This document shows positions 1 through 11,114 of a stretch of 23,505 nucleotides of DNA, piece after piece; position 1 is the first letter of the stretch; every line of letters begins with the position of its first letter. Source of the DNA: Poronia punctata. Lineage: Eukaryota > Ascomycota > Sordariomycetes > Xylariales > Xylariaceae. The notes beneath the pieces were generated by a model, which made no database searches, was not told the DNA's origin, and saw nothing but the letters and a program-made list of their open reading frames with translations. The translations under genes and the position numbers were made by a program. Location of the stretch: contig MU401843.1 of assembly GCA_022579005.1 (NCBI GenBank), positions 1 to 23,505 of the forward strand, given 5' to 3'.

Positions 1-2540
1 ATAAAATAATAATTAATAAAAATAGTAAGTATAAAAAATAAGTTATTATGCTTTAAGCGTATTTAACTTTTATTTAAAATTAAGTTAATAAAATAGTTAA
101 TAATTGCTTTAAAAGCTAAGTTTAAGTGCTTTAAAACTAAAACTATAATTATACGCTTTAAAACTTTATTTAGTGCTTAAAAAAAATTATTAACTTATAT
201 AATATTAAGTTTTAATAAATTGCTTAAAAAATATACTATTAAATGCTTATTAAAGTATAAAAAAGCTTAGTTAAGCTAAGTAAATAATATAAAAAATAGT
301 AAGCAGTATATAATAAAGCTTTTAACTATAATATAATAAATATTAAAAAACTATTAGCAATAAAAAGATTTTTATTTATAGTAATCGCTAAAATTGTACT
401 AAAGTAAGCTTAAAATAAAAAAATGCAACTTTTTTGCTACTAAGCTTTTAGCAAATTAATTTTAATATTTACAAAATATATTAAAATTTTTAAAAAGTAT
501 AATTAAAAATTAAAAAACTAAAAAAAGCTAGTATTTTAGCTATTTTTATAATAGCAGTTTTAATTAACTTTAAAAAAGTAAAAGCACTTTAAGCAAAGTT
601 AAGTATTAAAAACGCTTTTAAAAGCAAGTTTTGCTTATGTTTTTTTAAAAATAAAAAAAGTAACTATTTATAGTTACTATATAAGTATGCTTACTTTTAG
701 CGCGCTATTATTAAATATATAAGCTTTAAAAGTTTTTAAATAAGTAATAAGCATATTAAAAAAACTAAAAAGCGCTATTTGCTAGCTAAGTAAAATAAAC
801 TTTAATAAAAAATTATAAAAAAAAAGTAAGCAATATTATTAAAACTTATAAGCTTTAAAAAAAAAATTAAATAAGCAAAAGATTTTTGGCTAAAGCAAGT
901 ATTTACTTAAAAATTAAGTTTATATAGTAATTAATTTAGTAAGCTTTAATATTAAAGCTAAAAACTTTGCTATATTTATAATATTTAGCTAACTTTAATA
1001 TATACTAATAAATAGTATAGTATTAAATAATTATAAAGCAGTTTATTTAGTTAATAAACTAGATTTATTAAATAAAAAAAGCTTTTAAGCTATATTTAAT
1101 AGTAGCGTTTTATTTAGCACTATAAGCTTTTTAATAATTAAAAAAGTTAATAAACAATTTAAAAAATAATAAATAAAATTATAAACTTTTATATAAAAAA
1201 CTTAATTTTAAAAAATATAAACGTAATTAAAGGTTTTTATATTAATATTATTTTAAAAGCTTAACTTAGCAAAAAAAATTTAATATTATAGTTTTAATTG
1301 CTTGCTTTAATATAAATTAATTAAATATAATACTATACTTAAAATGCTTATATATTATTAAAACTTAGTTTTTTTTAAATATAAGCTTTAATATTTTTAC
1401 TTTAGCAATTATTTAGTAAACTTTATAAAGTTTTTTAATATTTTACTTAGTGCTATAAAAATTATAATAGCTATTATAAAAAAAAAATTAACTTTTTAAA
1501 AACTTATTATAATTATTAACTAATTTAAAAAAAATTATAGCACTTAAAAGCAAAATATTTAAGTTTAAAAGCTTTAGAAGCTTTAGCTAATAAAATATAA
1601 AATATTAAAATTTAAAAAACGCTTTATATTAAGTATAATAGCTATGCTATTACTTATATAATTAAAGTAATATTTTATTAAACTTTAAAATGTTATATAA
1701 GTTAGCTATTTTAAAAAATTTATTAAAATTTATTTAATTATAAAAAAAGCTATAATAAATTTGTATAAATATTAGTTTTAAAAAATAAATATAGCAAAAT
1801 GCTTTAAGCTTTTTTATTATAAGAAAAAAGCTTAAAACTAGTACTTAAAAAGCTTACTAGTTTTAAAAAGTAAGTAAAATGCTAGTTTAGATTTTTTTTG
1901 CTTTTTTTGCTATAATAATAAAAAAGTAGTTATTGCTATATAAAAAAAACTAAATATAAATAATAATATAAAAAAAAATTTATAATAAAAACTTTACTTA
2001 TATATATTAAAAAACTAGTAAAAATAAGTAAACAAGCTAAGTAATAAATTATATATAAGTTAACTACTATAATAAATAAAATATATTTGCTTACTAAACT
2101 ATAGCTAAAAATAGTAGTATATAAATATAAATATTATTTATTAAAGCAAGACTTTTTTATAAGTTACTAAAAACAAGTATTTAAAATAAAACCTTAAATA
2201 TATATAAAATATATAATAAAATATATAGCAACTAACTTATACTAAATTTAAATACTTATAATAAAGCAAGTAATTATATTTAAAAATATAAAGTTTAATA
2301 AAATATAGTTTTATAACTTAAAAAAACTTATAAATATATTAGTTAAAAAATAATATAATATAAGTTTATTAAAGTTAAATTAATATAAATATTATTTTTT
2401 AATAAACTTTTAAATAATAAAATTAAAAATATTTTAAGTTATAAAATATTGCTTAATATGTTATTAGTAATAAAAAAAACTAAAAGTATACTTAAACTAA
2501 TTAAAAGCATAAATAGCTTTTTATAAGCTTATAAGTTAAA
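1..2540. other. AT-rich degenerate DNA, probably including the 5' part of a copia relic
   Basis: No open frame and no recognisable peptide was found. Stops occur in all frames and G+C is about 15% in hand-counted lines. From the position of the reverse transcriptase relic at 3386 and the usual copia order (gag, protease, integrase, RT), the gag, protease and early integrase of that element should lie here. That is inference from family layout only. I looked for a direct repeat between the left edge and 4700-5800 that could be an LTR pair and saw none. Confidence 0.5.
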
Positions 2541-2712
2541 AGTAAGTATAGTATAAAAGTAAATAAAGCTATTAAAAAACTTATAATATTAGTAGTAAAA
2601 ACTTATAACTTTTAAAAATATACTAAAACTTTTTAAATAAAGAAAATAATATAACTAAAAACTTAAATAATAAGGTAATATACTAGTAGCACTTATAAAA
2701 AGTATATAAAAT
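2541..2712 (+). pseudogene. Possible C-terminal integrase segment of the copia relic
   Basis: Read from 2541 with stops ignored, the frame gives a K-rich stretch (VNKAIKKLIILVVKTYNF, then KYTKTF). This loosely resembles the end of the copia integrase core, where a helix ending in AR is followed by a LP-x-x-LW motif and a tract ending NRTP. The position, about 650 bp before the RT, fits the family layout. The resemblance is weak: no catalytic D, D or E could be assigned and much of the match depends on restoring mutated residues in the mind. It could be chance in low-complexity sequence. Confidence 0.3.
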
Positions 2713-3385
2713 ATAAAGTAAAAATTATAAAAGTTAAGTATATTAAAAAACGCTATAAGCTAATATTAATAAGTAGCTTAAATAAAAAATAGCTACTTTA
2801 AAGCGTTTAAGCTTATATAAAAATATAATAAAGCATTAAAATATAACTTTAAATGCTTAACTATATTTTAAAAAAAAAACTTTTATAATGCTTTAAAGCA
2901 CTTTAACACTTTTAATATATAATTTAAAAAAAAGGTATAAAGCTTAAATGCTTTTAATATAAAAAAGCTAAAAATAAAAGAAAATATATTTAGTAAAAAC
3001 TTTTAAAATAAGTTTAAAAAAATAAAAAACTTTATAAATTTTTATTTTATAATAAAGTTAAAAAAAGCAATTAGTATATATTTACAACACTTATATATAG
3101 CAAAAATATAATTATAATACTAAATAATAATAATAAGTATTAAAAATCTTTTTTAAAAATCTTTTTTTTAAATTAACTAAAAGCAATTTATTAAAAAAAT
3201 TAAAAATATAAGGTTTTATATACTATGTTTATAGTAGTAATAAAGTAAATAAAAGCAAAATATTTAAGTATTTTTTTAAAAAAAGAAATTTACTAAAATA
3301 ACCTAGTAAAGCTAAAACCTAAGTATTAAAAAAACTTTATAACATATTTGCTAAAAAAGTATTTTTTAAAAAATATAAAAAAAAG

Positions 3386-3955
3386 CTAAATTAAATATTT
3401 ATACTTAATATAATAAAATATTTTATAAACTATAAAGCTAAACTAGTAGTAAAAAGAAATTAATAAGCAACTAATATTTTTTAATTAACTTATATAGCTA
3501 TTTTTACTACTTTAACTTTTTAATTAATTATAGCAATAATAGCTTATTTTAGTTTTAAATATAAATAGTATAATATTAAAAGCGTATTTTTTAATATAAA
3601 TAAAAAAAGTAAAAAGCTAGTAGTATATAATATGCTTAATAGTATAAAAAAGCATTTTAATAAAATTATATTACTTTTAAAAGCATTATATAGTTTAAAA
3701 AACTTACTTTTTTTTAGTATAAAATTTTTTAAGCATACTAATAAAACTTAGTTTTATATTTTTTAAAAAAAACTTTATTTATTTTATAATAAAAACTGCT
3801 AAATATTAGTAGTTTTTTATATAACTAATTTTTTAGTATTATATTTAAAGTTTTATAAAGTATAAGTATTTTAAGTAACTTAAAGTATTAAATAAGCATA
3901 TTAAATTAAAAACTAAAAAAATATTATATAGTTTTTTAAAATTAAAGTAATAAAA
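3386..3955 (+). pseudogene. Ty1/copia reverse transcriptase relic
   Basis: A single frame stays in register for about 570 bp and follows the copia RT domain in order. It contains YKAKLVV at about 3431-3451 (family: YKARLVVRG), then TLTF and an LIAI-AYF-like helix at 3506-3548. Next come KSVFFN at 3578-3595 (family: D-x-x-x-AFLN) and LLLKALYSLK at 3671-3700 (family: L-KALYGL). The catalytic box is YITN at 3818-3829 (family: YVDD). AY-IKN followed by stop-FFKIKVI at 3896-3952 corresponds to AYEIRD...WFLGIRVI. Conserved tryptophans at 3716-3718 and 3929-3931 read TAG, the change expected from TGG by C-to-T on the other strand. The enzyme would have copied element RNA to DNA; with stops and a lost catalytic box it is inactive. 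Identification of family and strand is firm. Confidence 0.85.
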
Positions 3956-4313
3956 AATAAAAAAAATAATTTTTTTTTTACTATATAATTAATATACTAA
4001 AAAAGTAGCTAAGCATTATAATCTAGCTAATAAAAGCTAAATATTATATATATTACTACTTTATAAAAAATTAAAAAAGTTTAAAAGTATAATAATAAAA
4101 GCGTAAATTAAAGCATATTAAAAGCATATAAAATTAATTATATATATAGCAATTATAATAAAAGTAAACATATTATATATTATATTATTTTTATTAAAGT
4201 TTTTAATTAAGTTAGGTTTAAAGTATTTAATTATAATAAATTAAGTTATTAAATATTTATATTGTATTAAAAAGCTAAAAATAGTAATAAATTATTTTTT
4301 TAGTAGTTTATAA
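3956..4313 (+). pseudogene. Copia pol region between RT and RNase H, degenerate
   Basis: Continuing the RT frame gives a stop-rich stretch that can be loosely followed to the copia connection region. A segment near 4120-4170 sits where families carry the TRPDI motif, and a later piece near 4225-4280 resembles the V-x-YLY-T tract before RNase H. Matches are partial and no diagnostic residue is intact. A frame change occurs before 4314, since the RNase H segment reads in a different phase. Confidence 0.45.
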
Positions 4314-4491
4314 GCACTAATAATAGCAAAAAATGCATTTTTTACTAATAATTTAAAAATATAGTAATTTTTTTATAAATATTTAATAAGCTTATAAAAA
4401 AGCTTAATTATTTAAAAAGCATATTAGCAAAATATAGTTTTTACTTTTATTATAAAAACAAAGTTAATAGTTTTAAAATTAATAAATAAAA
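4314..4491 (+). pseudogene. Copia RNase H relic
   Basis: From 4314 the frame reads ALIIAKNAFFTNNLKI, matching the copia RNase H start in which an aspartate is followed by ASFADN. A stop, then FFYKYLISL, corresponds to the SSQGYL-x-L tract. KLNYLKS corresponds to the W-x-S-x-KQ tract. YSFYFYYKNKVNSF sits where the TSTTEAE-x-x-AL motif belongs. The conserved D appears as N and the E as K or N, the direction expected from G-to-A change on the coding strand. RNase H would remove RNA template during reverse transcription; this copy is inactive. The phase differs from the upstream RT, so an indel lies between. Confidence 0.7.
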
Positions 4492-4499
4492 AAGCTATA

Positions 4500-6060
4500 G
4501 TGCTAAAGTATTTAATAGTTAATATAAAGCTTAACTTTAATTAAAACTAAAAAATTTACTTTAATAATATATAAGTAATTTACTTAGTAGTAAAAAATAA
4601 AAAATATATTAGCACTTAATTAAAATATATTAATATATAAAATATATAAATATATAAGCAATATTAAAAAAGCTTATTTAAAATTAAATATATAATAATA
4701 GTTAATATGCTAGCTAATAAACTTATTAAAAACTTATTTTAAAAAGCGTTTAAATATTTTAAATTACTACTAAACTTATAATAAATTTTAATATTATTAC
4801 TAAAAATAAAAAATTAACTTTAAAAAGTAACAAAGCATTATACTTTAATTAAAAAAAGGCGTAAATATTAAAAGTTTATTATAAAACTTTAATATTTATA
4901 TTTAAACTAGCTAATTAAAACTATTTAAAAATAATAAATAATAAATAAGTACAAAATAAAACTAATTTAATTTTTTTTAAAAGCTTTTTTGCTTTTTACT
5001 TTTTTGCTTTAATTTTTTTTAAGCGTTAGTAGCATACTGCTAACTTTAACTTTTATAAGCTTTATAAGCACTATAATTATTACTATATACTTTTTACTAA
5101 AAAGTATAAAGACTTTAAAAGCTAATAGTAATATTTTAAGCTAAAATAAAGTTTTTATTGTTTATTATAAGCTTATTAAGCTTTATATTTTTAACTTTAT
5201 AACTTTTTAGCTTAAGTATTTAAAATATAATATTTTATATTTTTTTAAAAAATACTTGCTATTAAATATTTTTTTTTAAATAAAAGTAGATAATATATTA
5301 GTAAAAATTGCTATAATGCTTATTTAAAGTATTAATATACTTATACAACTTTTTTATTTTTTAAAATAAAGTTAAATACTTATAAGCATTAAAAATAAAA
5401 GTAAAATATTTATTTAATTTTTAATAGTTGCTTTTACTTTAAGTATTTTAAATAAAATATTAGTATATAATATAATTTAAGTAAAAAGCAAGTAATAAGC
5501 TTAGCTAGTAATATAATATAAGCAAAAATAATAATTTAAATTAGCTATATTTTAATAACTAATTTTAAAAAATAAATAAATAAAACTACATATTATAGCT
5601 AAAAATAATTAGCATATAAAATATTTTAATAAGTACTTAGTTATAATTTAAGTATAACTTTTTGCTTTTTTTTATAAACAAAAAAAGCAAGCGTTTTAAA
5701 AATAGCTTTATTAGTATATAAAAGCTAATTTAAAATATATAGCTTTATATAATTATAATATAAAATATAATTTTTATTTATATTAAACTTGCTAAACTAA
5801 ATACTATTATTACTATTATTATTGCTTTTTTTACTAAAACTAAAGCTAATAAAAATTAAAATATTTAAACTAAAGGTAATAAAAATAAAAGCATTAAAAA
5901 TAAGCTATAAAACTTATAATTATTTATTAAGCACTAAATTTAAACTAGCATTAAATAATATATTTAAGCGTTGCTTTAATATTTGCTTTTTTTTTAATAA
6001 GTTAAAAATATGTAGTAAAATAATATATGTAAAAAAAGAAAACTTTAAAAAAAAACCTTA
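4500..6060. other. AT-rich stretch without identifiable gene
   Basis: The first few hundred bases probably hold the end of copia pol and its 3' LTR, but I could not find the matching 5' LTR, so this is positional inference. From about 4970 the + strand becomes T-rich for some hundred bases. A short ATT/ACT tract lies at about 5803-5822. The open frame at 5822-6061 starts at TTG, is lysine-rich because the DNA is A-rich, and has no recognisable motif. Confidence 0.5.
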
Positions 6061-6070
6061 ACTAAAAATA

Positions 6071-6120
6071 AAAAAACTGCGCTTAAAAGCTTTTTATAGC
6101 TTTTAAGCAACAGCTTTTTT
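6071..6120. repeat. Hairpin with a 10-bp perfect stem and A/T-run flanks
   Basis: GCTTAAAAGC at 6081-6090 is the exact reverse complement of GCTTTTAAGC at 6099-6108, with an 8-base loop. The stem is extended outward by CTG and CAG and then by A6 and T6 runs, with small bulges. It could be a fragment of a terminal inverted repeat, or a chance palindrome in a two-letter-rich sequence. No gene boundary is nearby, so I do not call it a terminator. Confidence 0.6.
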
Positions 6121-6129
6121 TTTAATATA

Positions 6130-6487
6130 AAAAAAACCTTATAATAAAATAAGCTATTATATAATAAAAGTAAATTAGTATAGTTAAATAAAAAAGTAAG
6201 CATTATAATATATTAAAAATGCTTTAACTTATTATATAAAACTTTTATAATAACTTTTATTATAAAAATAAATAAAAATTAAAAAATGTGCTTTTAATTA
6301 AAAAATATAATAAATTATAGCTTAAAATGCTAACTAAAATAAAAAACATATTTTTTTTGCGTACTAAAGCTTTTTACTACTTTTTAAATCTAATTAAAAA
6401 GTTTATAATATTAATAGTTTGTTTAGCTATACTAATATAGTAAAAAAAATAATAACTAGATTAAGTGCTATAAAAAATATTATAGCA
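6130..6487. other. AT-rich stretch, nothing recognised
   Basis: No coding relic, RNA gene or clear repeat was seen on either strand. It leads into the 60-bp tandem repeat that follows. Confidence 0.4.
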
Positions 6488-6693
6488 AAAATAAAAAAAG
6501 CATTTATAATATTATTAAGTTGCTTGCTAGTAACTTATATTTTAAATAAAAGTATAAAAGCATTTATAATATATTTAAGTTATTTACTAATAACTAATAC
6601 TTTAAGCAAAAGTATAAAAATACTTATAATATTATTTAGTTACTTGCTAGTAATATTTTTATTTATAATATTTTTAAGCTACTTGCTAGCAGC
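6488..6693. repeat. 60-bp minisatellite, about 3.5 copies
   Basis: Units begin at 6501, 6561 and 6621 at exactly 60-bp spacing. Each carries a CATTTATAATAT-like start, an AAGTT-CTTGCTAGTAAC-like middle and a TTTAA-AAAAGTATAAAA tail. A fourth, shortened copy begins about 40 bp after the third and ends near 6693. Copies differ mostly by C/T and G/A. Because 60 is a multiple of three, one frame (6419-6715, starting at TTG) stays open and reads as a repeated hydrophobic 20-residue unit. With no ATG start and no known match, I regard the open frame as a by-product of the repeat. Confidence 0.8.
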
Positions 6694-6715
6694 TTTTTTT
6701 ATTTTTTTTTGCTAA

Positions 6716-6999
6716 CATTAATAAATATAATATATTATAAAATTATCTTTACTTAATAAATTAAATAATAAAAAAATAAATAACTAAGCTAACCGCTTTG
6801 CTTATTGCTAATAATGTTTATAAGGATAAGCAGCGTTTAAATAAGCGCTAGCTTTACTTATAAATATTTTATTAAACGCAATACGTTTTATTAGCAAAAA
6901 TATAAAAAAAGTAAAAAAAGCAAAATAATTATTATAGCAAATTATAATAAAAAGTATATAGTAAGCAACTATAAGTAACTTAAAAGCTTGTTTAAACAT
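6716..6999. other. AT-rich stretch with somewhat more G and C, no gene assigned
   Basis: This part keeps more GC steps (for example near 6790-6890) than the flanks. A - strand open frame of 76 codons (6808-7038) starts at TTG, is hydrophobic in its middle and has no recognisable family. It overlaps the repeats at 7000-7212 and I do not call it a gene. Confidence 0.35.
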
Positions 7000-7212
7000 A
7001 GTAACGCTTTTTATAAGCATTAAAATTAAGCACAGCAACTTTTTTATAAGTATTAAAATTATTGTTTAAGTACTTATTAGCTTTTGCTACAATTTAACTA
7101 GTAGTAGCAACCTTTAAGCAAATATTAGCATTATTATTAAAGTATTTATTTTTTAAAACCTATTTAGCAAAACTTTTTTTTAGCATAACTAGCTTTGCTT
7201 TTTTTTAAATAG
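7000..7212. repeat. Imperfect short tandem duplications (33 and 72 bp)
   Basis: TTATAAGCATTAAAATT at 7011 and TTATAAGTATTAAAATT at 7044 are 33 bp apart. AGTACTTATT at 7069 and AGTATTTATT at 7141 begin similar stretches 72 bp apart. On the - strand, with stops ignored, this reads as repeated N-K-Y-x-NNN and K-V-A units, so it may come from a repetitive coding segment. The family is unknown. Confidence 0.5.
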
Positions 7213-8743
7213 CAAGCTAAAAACTATATTAAACATAAGTATAAAATGCTTTAATAAAAGCAAACTTATAATTAAAATAAGTTAAATAAGCATAATAAGT
7301 AATATAAAAAAGCTTATAAGTATACTAGCTTTATTTCTTTTTATAATAAAGTATTATAAAAGCTAAGTTATGCTTACTTACGCTATAATTTTTTTTATAT
7401 AAGCTTAAGCTAAAAAAGTAGCAAAATCTTTTATATTAAAGTTTATATTAGCATGCTTAGCTATAGCTTAAAACTTTTTTTAAAAATAATAAACTATTTA
7501 TATACTAAAAATAAGTTTAAATTAAATATTATATACTATAAAACAGTGTAGCAAGCATTAAATAAAAAAAAATATATATTATTTACTTTATAATTATAAT
7601 ATATAATAACGTTTTAAATACTTTAAAAATTAATTAAAAACTAATTTTTATACGTTAAAAAGTAGTAATAAGTATATATAATAAAAGAATATAAAAGGAA
7701 AAATATATAAAAAAAAGTTAAAAAGTTTAAAAAAGTATTTAAGCTTATATAAGTATTAGCATAAGCAAAGTAAATAAATAGCAAACATAATTCAAGCACT
7801 TTAATATAATATAAAATATTTAAAAGTACTTAGTTTAAATATAAGTATATTTAACATATTTATAAAATTATATAAACAATATAATATTAAAGTACTTTAA
7901 TTACTTTAACTTATTTTAATTATTATATATTATAACGTACGCCTAAATATGCACTTATATTTAAAAAAAAAGCTTAAAAATTGCTAGCATTTATATAATT
8001 ACTAGCACTTTATAATTATTATAATACATTTTAAATATGCAAATATATTTAAAAATTAGCTTATATATACTAATATTATTATTTTATTTATAACAATTTC
8101 TTTTTATTTACTTATATTATCTTACTAGTTAACATTTAAAGCTATTTATAATAGTTAGCTTTAAATAAAAGGTATATAACAAATAAAGCATATAACCTAG
8201 ATCTAAAAGTATTAAAAGTATTTTAAGTAACTAAGTATATAGTAACTTTATTTTAAATAAAATAAGATATGCTTTGCATATTTTAAACTATTATATAAAA
8301 TATATTTATACCTACAAAGTACTAAAAATATATAAAGCACTTTAAACCTAATTAAATACTTTTATAAATTATAGTTAATTACATTATATTTTTAAGCGTA
8401 TAGTTCTACCTTTAATGCTTTGCACCTATTTTAATTTACTTTGTTTACTATAACTTATTATTAGAGTTTATTAATAATAAGCTTATATATAATAATTAAT
8501 AAGCAAAAAAAGTATATATTTAATATAAAGTATATATGCTATATATTATTTTTATAGTACTAAATAAAAATATTTTTAAATTATTTAATAATTATAATAT
8601 TAAAAATAAAGCTAAAATACAAAGTATATAATAATAAAAAAGTAAAAAGTATAAAGCCTATTTTATTTACTACTTAATTAAACAGTAAGCATAATTTACT
8701 TTATAGCTACTATAAATAAAATATAAGTTAAACTGCTTAATAT
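7213..8743. other. AT-rich flank to the left of the gypsy element, no gene recognised
   Basis: Stops in all frames, no RNA gene seen. From about 7770 onward TpC, CpC and CpA occur more often than in 1-7000 (for example near 7791, 8201 and 8401-8430), so this segment seems less eroded or of different origin. The bases just left of the LTR (AATAT, 8739-8743) find no clear partner at the far end of the array (AGTTA at 16953-16957), so no target-site duplication is claimed. Confidence 0.4.
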
Positions 8744-8978
8744 TATAAAGGTTTATATAATAAGGTAATTATAAAGTAATATTGCTAGCGATTTTAAAAA
8801 CTAAGTATATTAAATAACTTTTATTTAGTTAGCTAGGTAGGTAACTAGGCTAGCTTAAAAAATTAAAAAAGGTATAACTAGCAAAGCCTTAGCTATTAAT
8901 TAGCATAGCTTTAGCTAGTATATAGTTTATATATAAATAGCTTAGCAAGTAGGTTTTCTAGCTAGGTGCTTTATTATA
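8744..8978 (-). repeat. LTR 1, the 3' LTR of the gypsy element
   Basis: This 235-bp repeat runs from TATAAAGG to GCTTTATTATA on the + strand. It is roughly nine-tenths identical by eye to LTR 2. The ends would have been TG...CA before mutation (read TA...TA now). It retains more G and C than the other three copies, for example GCTAGGTAGGTAACTAGGC at about 8831 where LTR 2 has A at several G positions. Confidence 0.9.
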
Positions 8979-8992
8979 CTGCCTTTTTTTTA
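8979..8992 (-). promoter_or_regulatory. Polypurine tract of the gypsy element
   Basis: The + strand reads CTGCC then eight T, so the - strand carries eight A followed by GGCAG directly before the LTR start (TATAATAAAGC). A purine run next to the 3' LTR is the plus-strand primer site in LTR retrotransposons. Its place sets the element's orientation independently of the coding relics. Confidence 0.75.
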
Positions 8993-9059
8993 AGTTACTA
9001 GTTTTTAATAATTTTAATATTTATAAGTATATTTGCTAATTAGGCCTACTTTTTAATTC

Positions 9060-9190
9060 TTTTAATTAAGTAGCTTTATTATATTTTATAAGCTATTTTT
9101 TATTAACCTATTAGCTTATATTTAGCTTTATAATTTTTCTTTAATTTTATAACCTTATTTTTAACATTTGCTTTTTTAGTATTATTACTT
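9060..9190 (-). pseudogene. Possible chromodomain-like tail of gypsy integrase
   Basis: With stops ignored, the - strand reads K-stop-GYKIKEKL-stop, then ANRLIKNSL-stop-NIIKLLN. The pattern resembles a chromodomain ending: W-x-GY, E-x-TW, then NL-NA-E-I-x-x-Y. Such a tail occurs in fungal chromoviruses, where it guides integration to heterochromatin. Spacing before the GY is wrong by several residues and it lies farther from the integrase core than usual, so this is tentative. Confidence 0.3.
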
Positions 9191-11114
9191 TATTGAGCTT
9201 TTTATTAAGCGTTTGCTGCTATGCTACCTTTAAAGCTTTTTTGCTTTAAGTTTATATACTAGTATATTTTTAATACTAAACTAAGCTAGGTATTTTTTAA
9301 CTATAAAATGTTTAATTTTAATTATAACTTTTACTAGCTTAATAGTAATAAGCTAAAAATTGCTATAATGCTTAGTAAAAAGCTTTATTAATAATATATT
9401 TTTAATATATATTTAAATTTTTATATTTATTATTTTTGCTATACTAGTAATATTAACTATACTTTTTATAAAAAAAACTATTATAATTATTATACTATAT
9501 GTTTATTACTTTTTTAGCTATTAGTTTATTAAATATTGATCTTTTTAAAAATATCTTTTACTTTGCTTAATATAGCTTAAAATATTATATAGTACGCTTT
9601 TTGCTTTTATATAAAAACCTTTATAGTTTAGCAAACCTATTAAGCTAATATTATTAAAGCTAAAAATAATAATAATAATAATAATAATACAAATGCTGCT
9701 TTATTAAAAAATACTTTTATTACTATAAGTTAATATATATTTTGCTTAGCTAAAGTAGGCTTAGCTTTTTATTATATAGTTATCTTTTTAAAACAAAGCT
9801 AGTTATACTAGTAAAAAAATTGCTATACTATTATTTGTTAAGAATTAGTTTTTATTTATTATTTATTAACTATTACTATTGCATTTTTTATAATTTATAT
9901 TTTTTATTGCTTATTTGCTAGTATAGTTGCTAATACTTAGCGATTTTATATTAGTAAAAAAAAGCTTTTATTTAATAATTTTAATAATACTTTATATAAA
10001 GTTTAATACGCCATTTTTTTAAAAAGTATTAAAATAGCTTTTTAAGCAACTTAAATGCTTGCTTGCGCTAATTATATATACTTATTTTACATGTTGCTAA
10101 TAAAAAGCTAAACTTTAAAAAAACTTATAAAAATAAAAGTATTAAAGCCTTTTTTAGCATTAGCAAAGCTTATTAAAAGCTTCTTGCTTATAAAGTCGTT
10201 TTTAGTATTATTATTAGCCTTATTTATAATATTTATTAAACTATATTGCTTATTTTTAGCTATAGCTATTTTAATAGTATAGTATATTATTTGCTTTTTT
10301 AGCTACTTTTTAGCTTTTACTACTTAACCTTTTTTTTAGTAATAATACTTTTTATATTAATAGTTTAAATATGTTTTAAGTTATAATAAGTTTATTTAAA
10401 TATAAGTTTCTACTTTTATATAATATTATAGCTTAGCTTTATTGCATAAAAATAGCTTATTATTAATTTATTAATTAAGTATATACTTTATAACTTTAGT
10501 GCTTATATATTAATATAATTACTTTACTTATTATTTTATTTAGCATAAACTTTTTTAACTTCTTTTATTTTAGTTTAGTAAATAGCTTATATTTATTAAG
10601 TATCTAGCTAGCTTTTAAGTATTATATTTTACTAGCTAGCCTTTTAATTATACTAAGTATTTTTACTTATTTTAATTACTTTAATACTAAATAATATTTT
10701 TATTACTTATTTCTTTATTTATTTTTTAAGCTAAATAATATTGTTTAACTACTATTGTTTAGCTACTTTACTTATAGTTTAAATAATAATATAAAAAATA
10801 TATTATAAACTTAAAAATAAATTTTTCAAAATTTAATTTAATATATTAAAGTTTTTATTTTTTTAATAAGTTTAACTTTAATATATATAAAAGCTAACTT
10901 TTTTTATACTAAAACTTAAAATATATTATTAATAGCTTTATTATATTAGTTACTTAAATTTCTTTTAATATATAATACTTATTATAATACTTTTATATTA
11001 TTTTTAAAGTTTGCTTTTAGTGCTTATAAATTATATAGTATATAGCGTTTATTCATTATAGCGTCTTTTTACTTTTTAAATATTAAATTAAAGCTGCTTT
11101 AGTATATATTTAAT
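9191..11114 (-). pseudogene. Degenerate 3' part of gypsy pol
   Basis: Positionally this is the integrase C-terminal region. Near 10540-10560 the - strand reads KEVKKVYAK, resembling the YA-x-K-R tract that follows the integrase core. The gap between the core end (about 11115) and this tract is several hundred bases, longer than usual, which suggests an insertion or a misread. No intact frame exists. An AAT microsatellite of about 8 units sits at 9665-9688. Confidence 0.45.
9665..9688. repeat. AAT microsatellite
   Basis: About eight uninterrupted AAT units inside the gypsy internal region. Confidence 0.9.

Larger units (their letters stand above)
2541..4750 (+). mobile_element. Ty1/copia-like LTR retrotransposon relic, ends not defined
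   Basis: On the + strand the order is possible integrase end, reverse transcriptase, RNase H, which is the copia arrangement with integrase before RT. The RT is readable in one frame for about 570 bp and the RNase H in another frame about 360 bp later, so at least one indel lies between them. The right boundary is a guess from the usual distance between RNase H and the end of pol. The left boundary is only where the first coding-like trace was seen. Neither LTR was located, so the full element may extend well to both sides. All coding parts carry many stops and the copy is dead. Confidence 0.7.

Noticed and set aside
5822..6061. 79-codon open frame on +
   Set aside because: Starts at TTG, composition-driven lysine and isoleucine content, no motif and no conserved neighbour.
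6419..6715. 98-codon open frame on +, hydrophobic
   Set aside because: Starts at TTG and is kept open by the in-register 60-bp repeat; looks like a membrane protein only because the DNA is AT-rich.
6808..7038. 76-codon open frame on -
   Set aside because: Starts at TTG, overlaps short repeats, no recognisable family.
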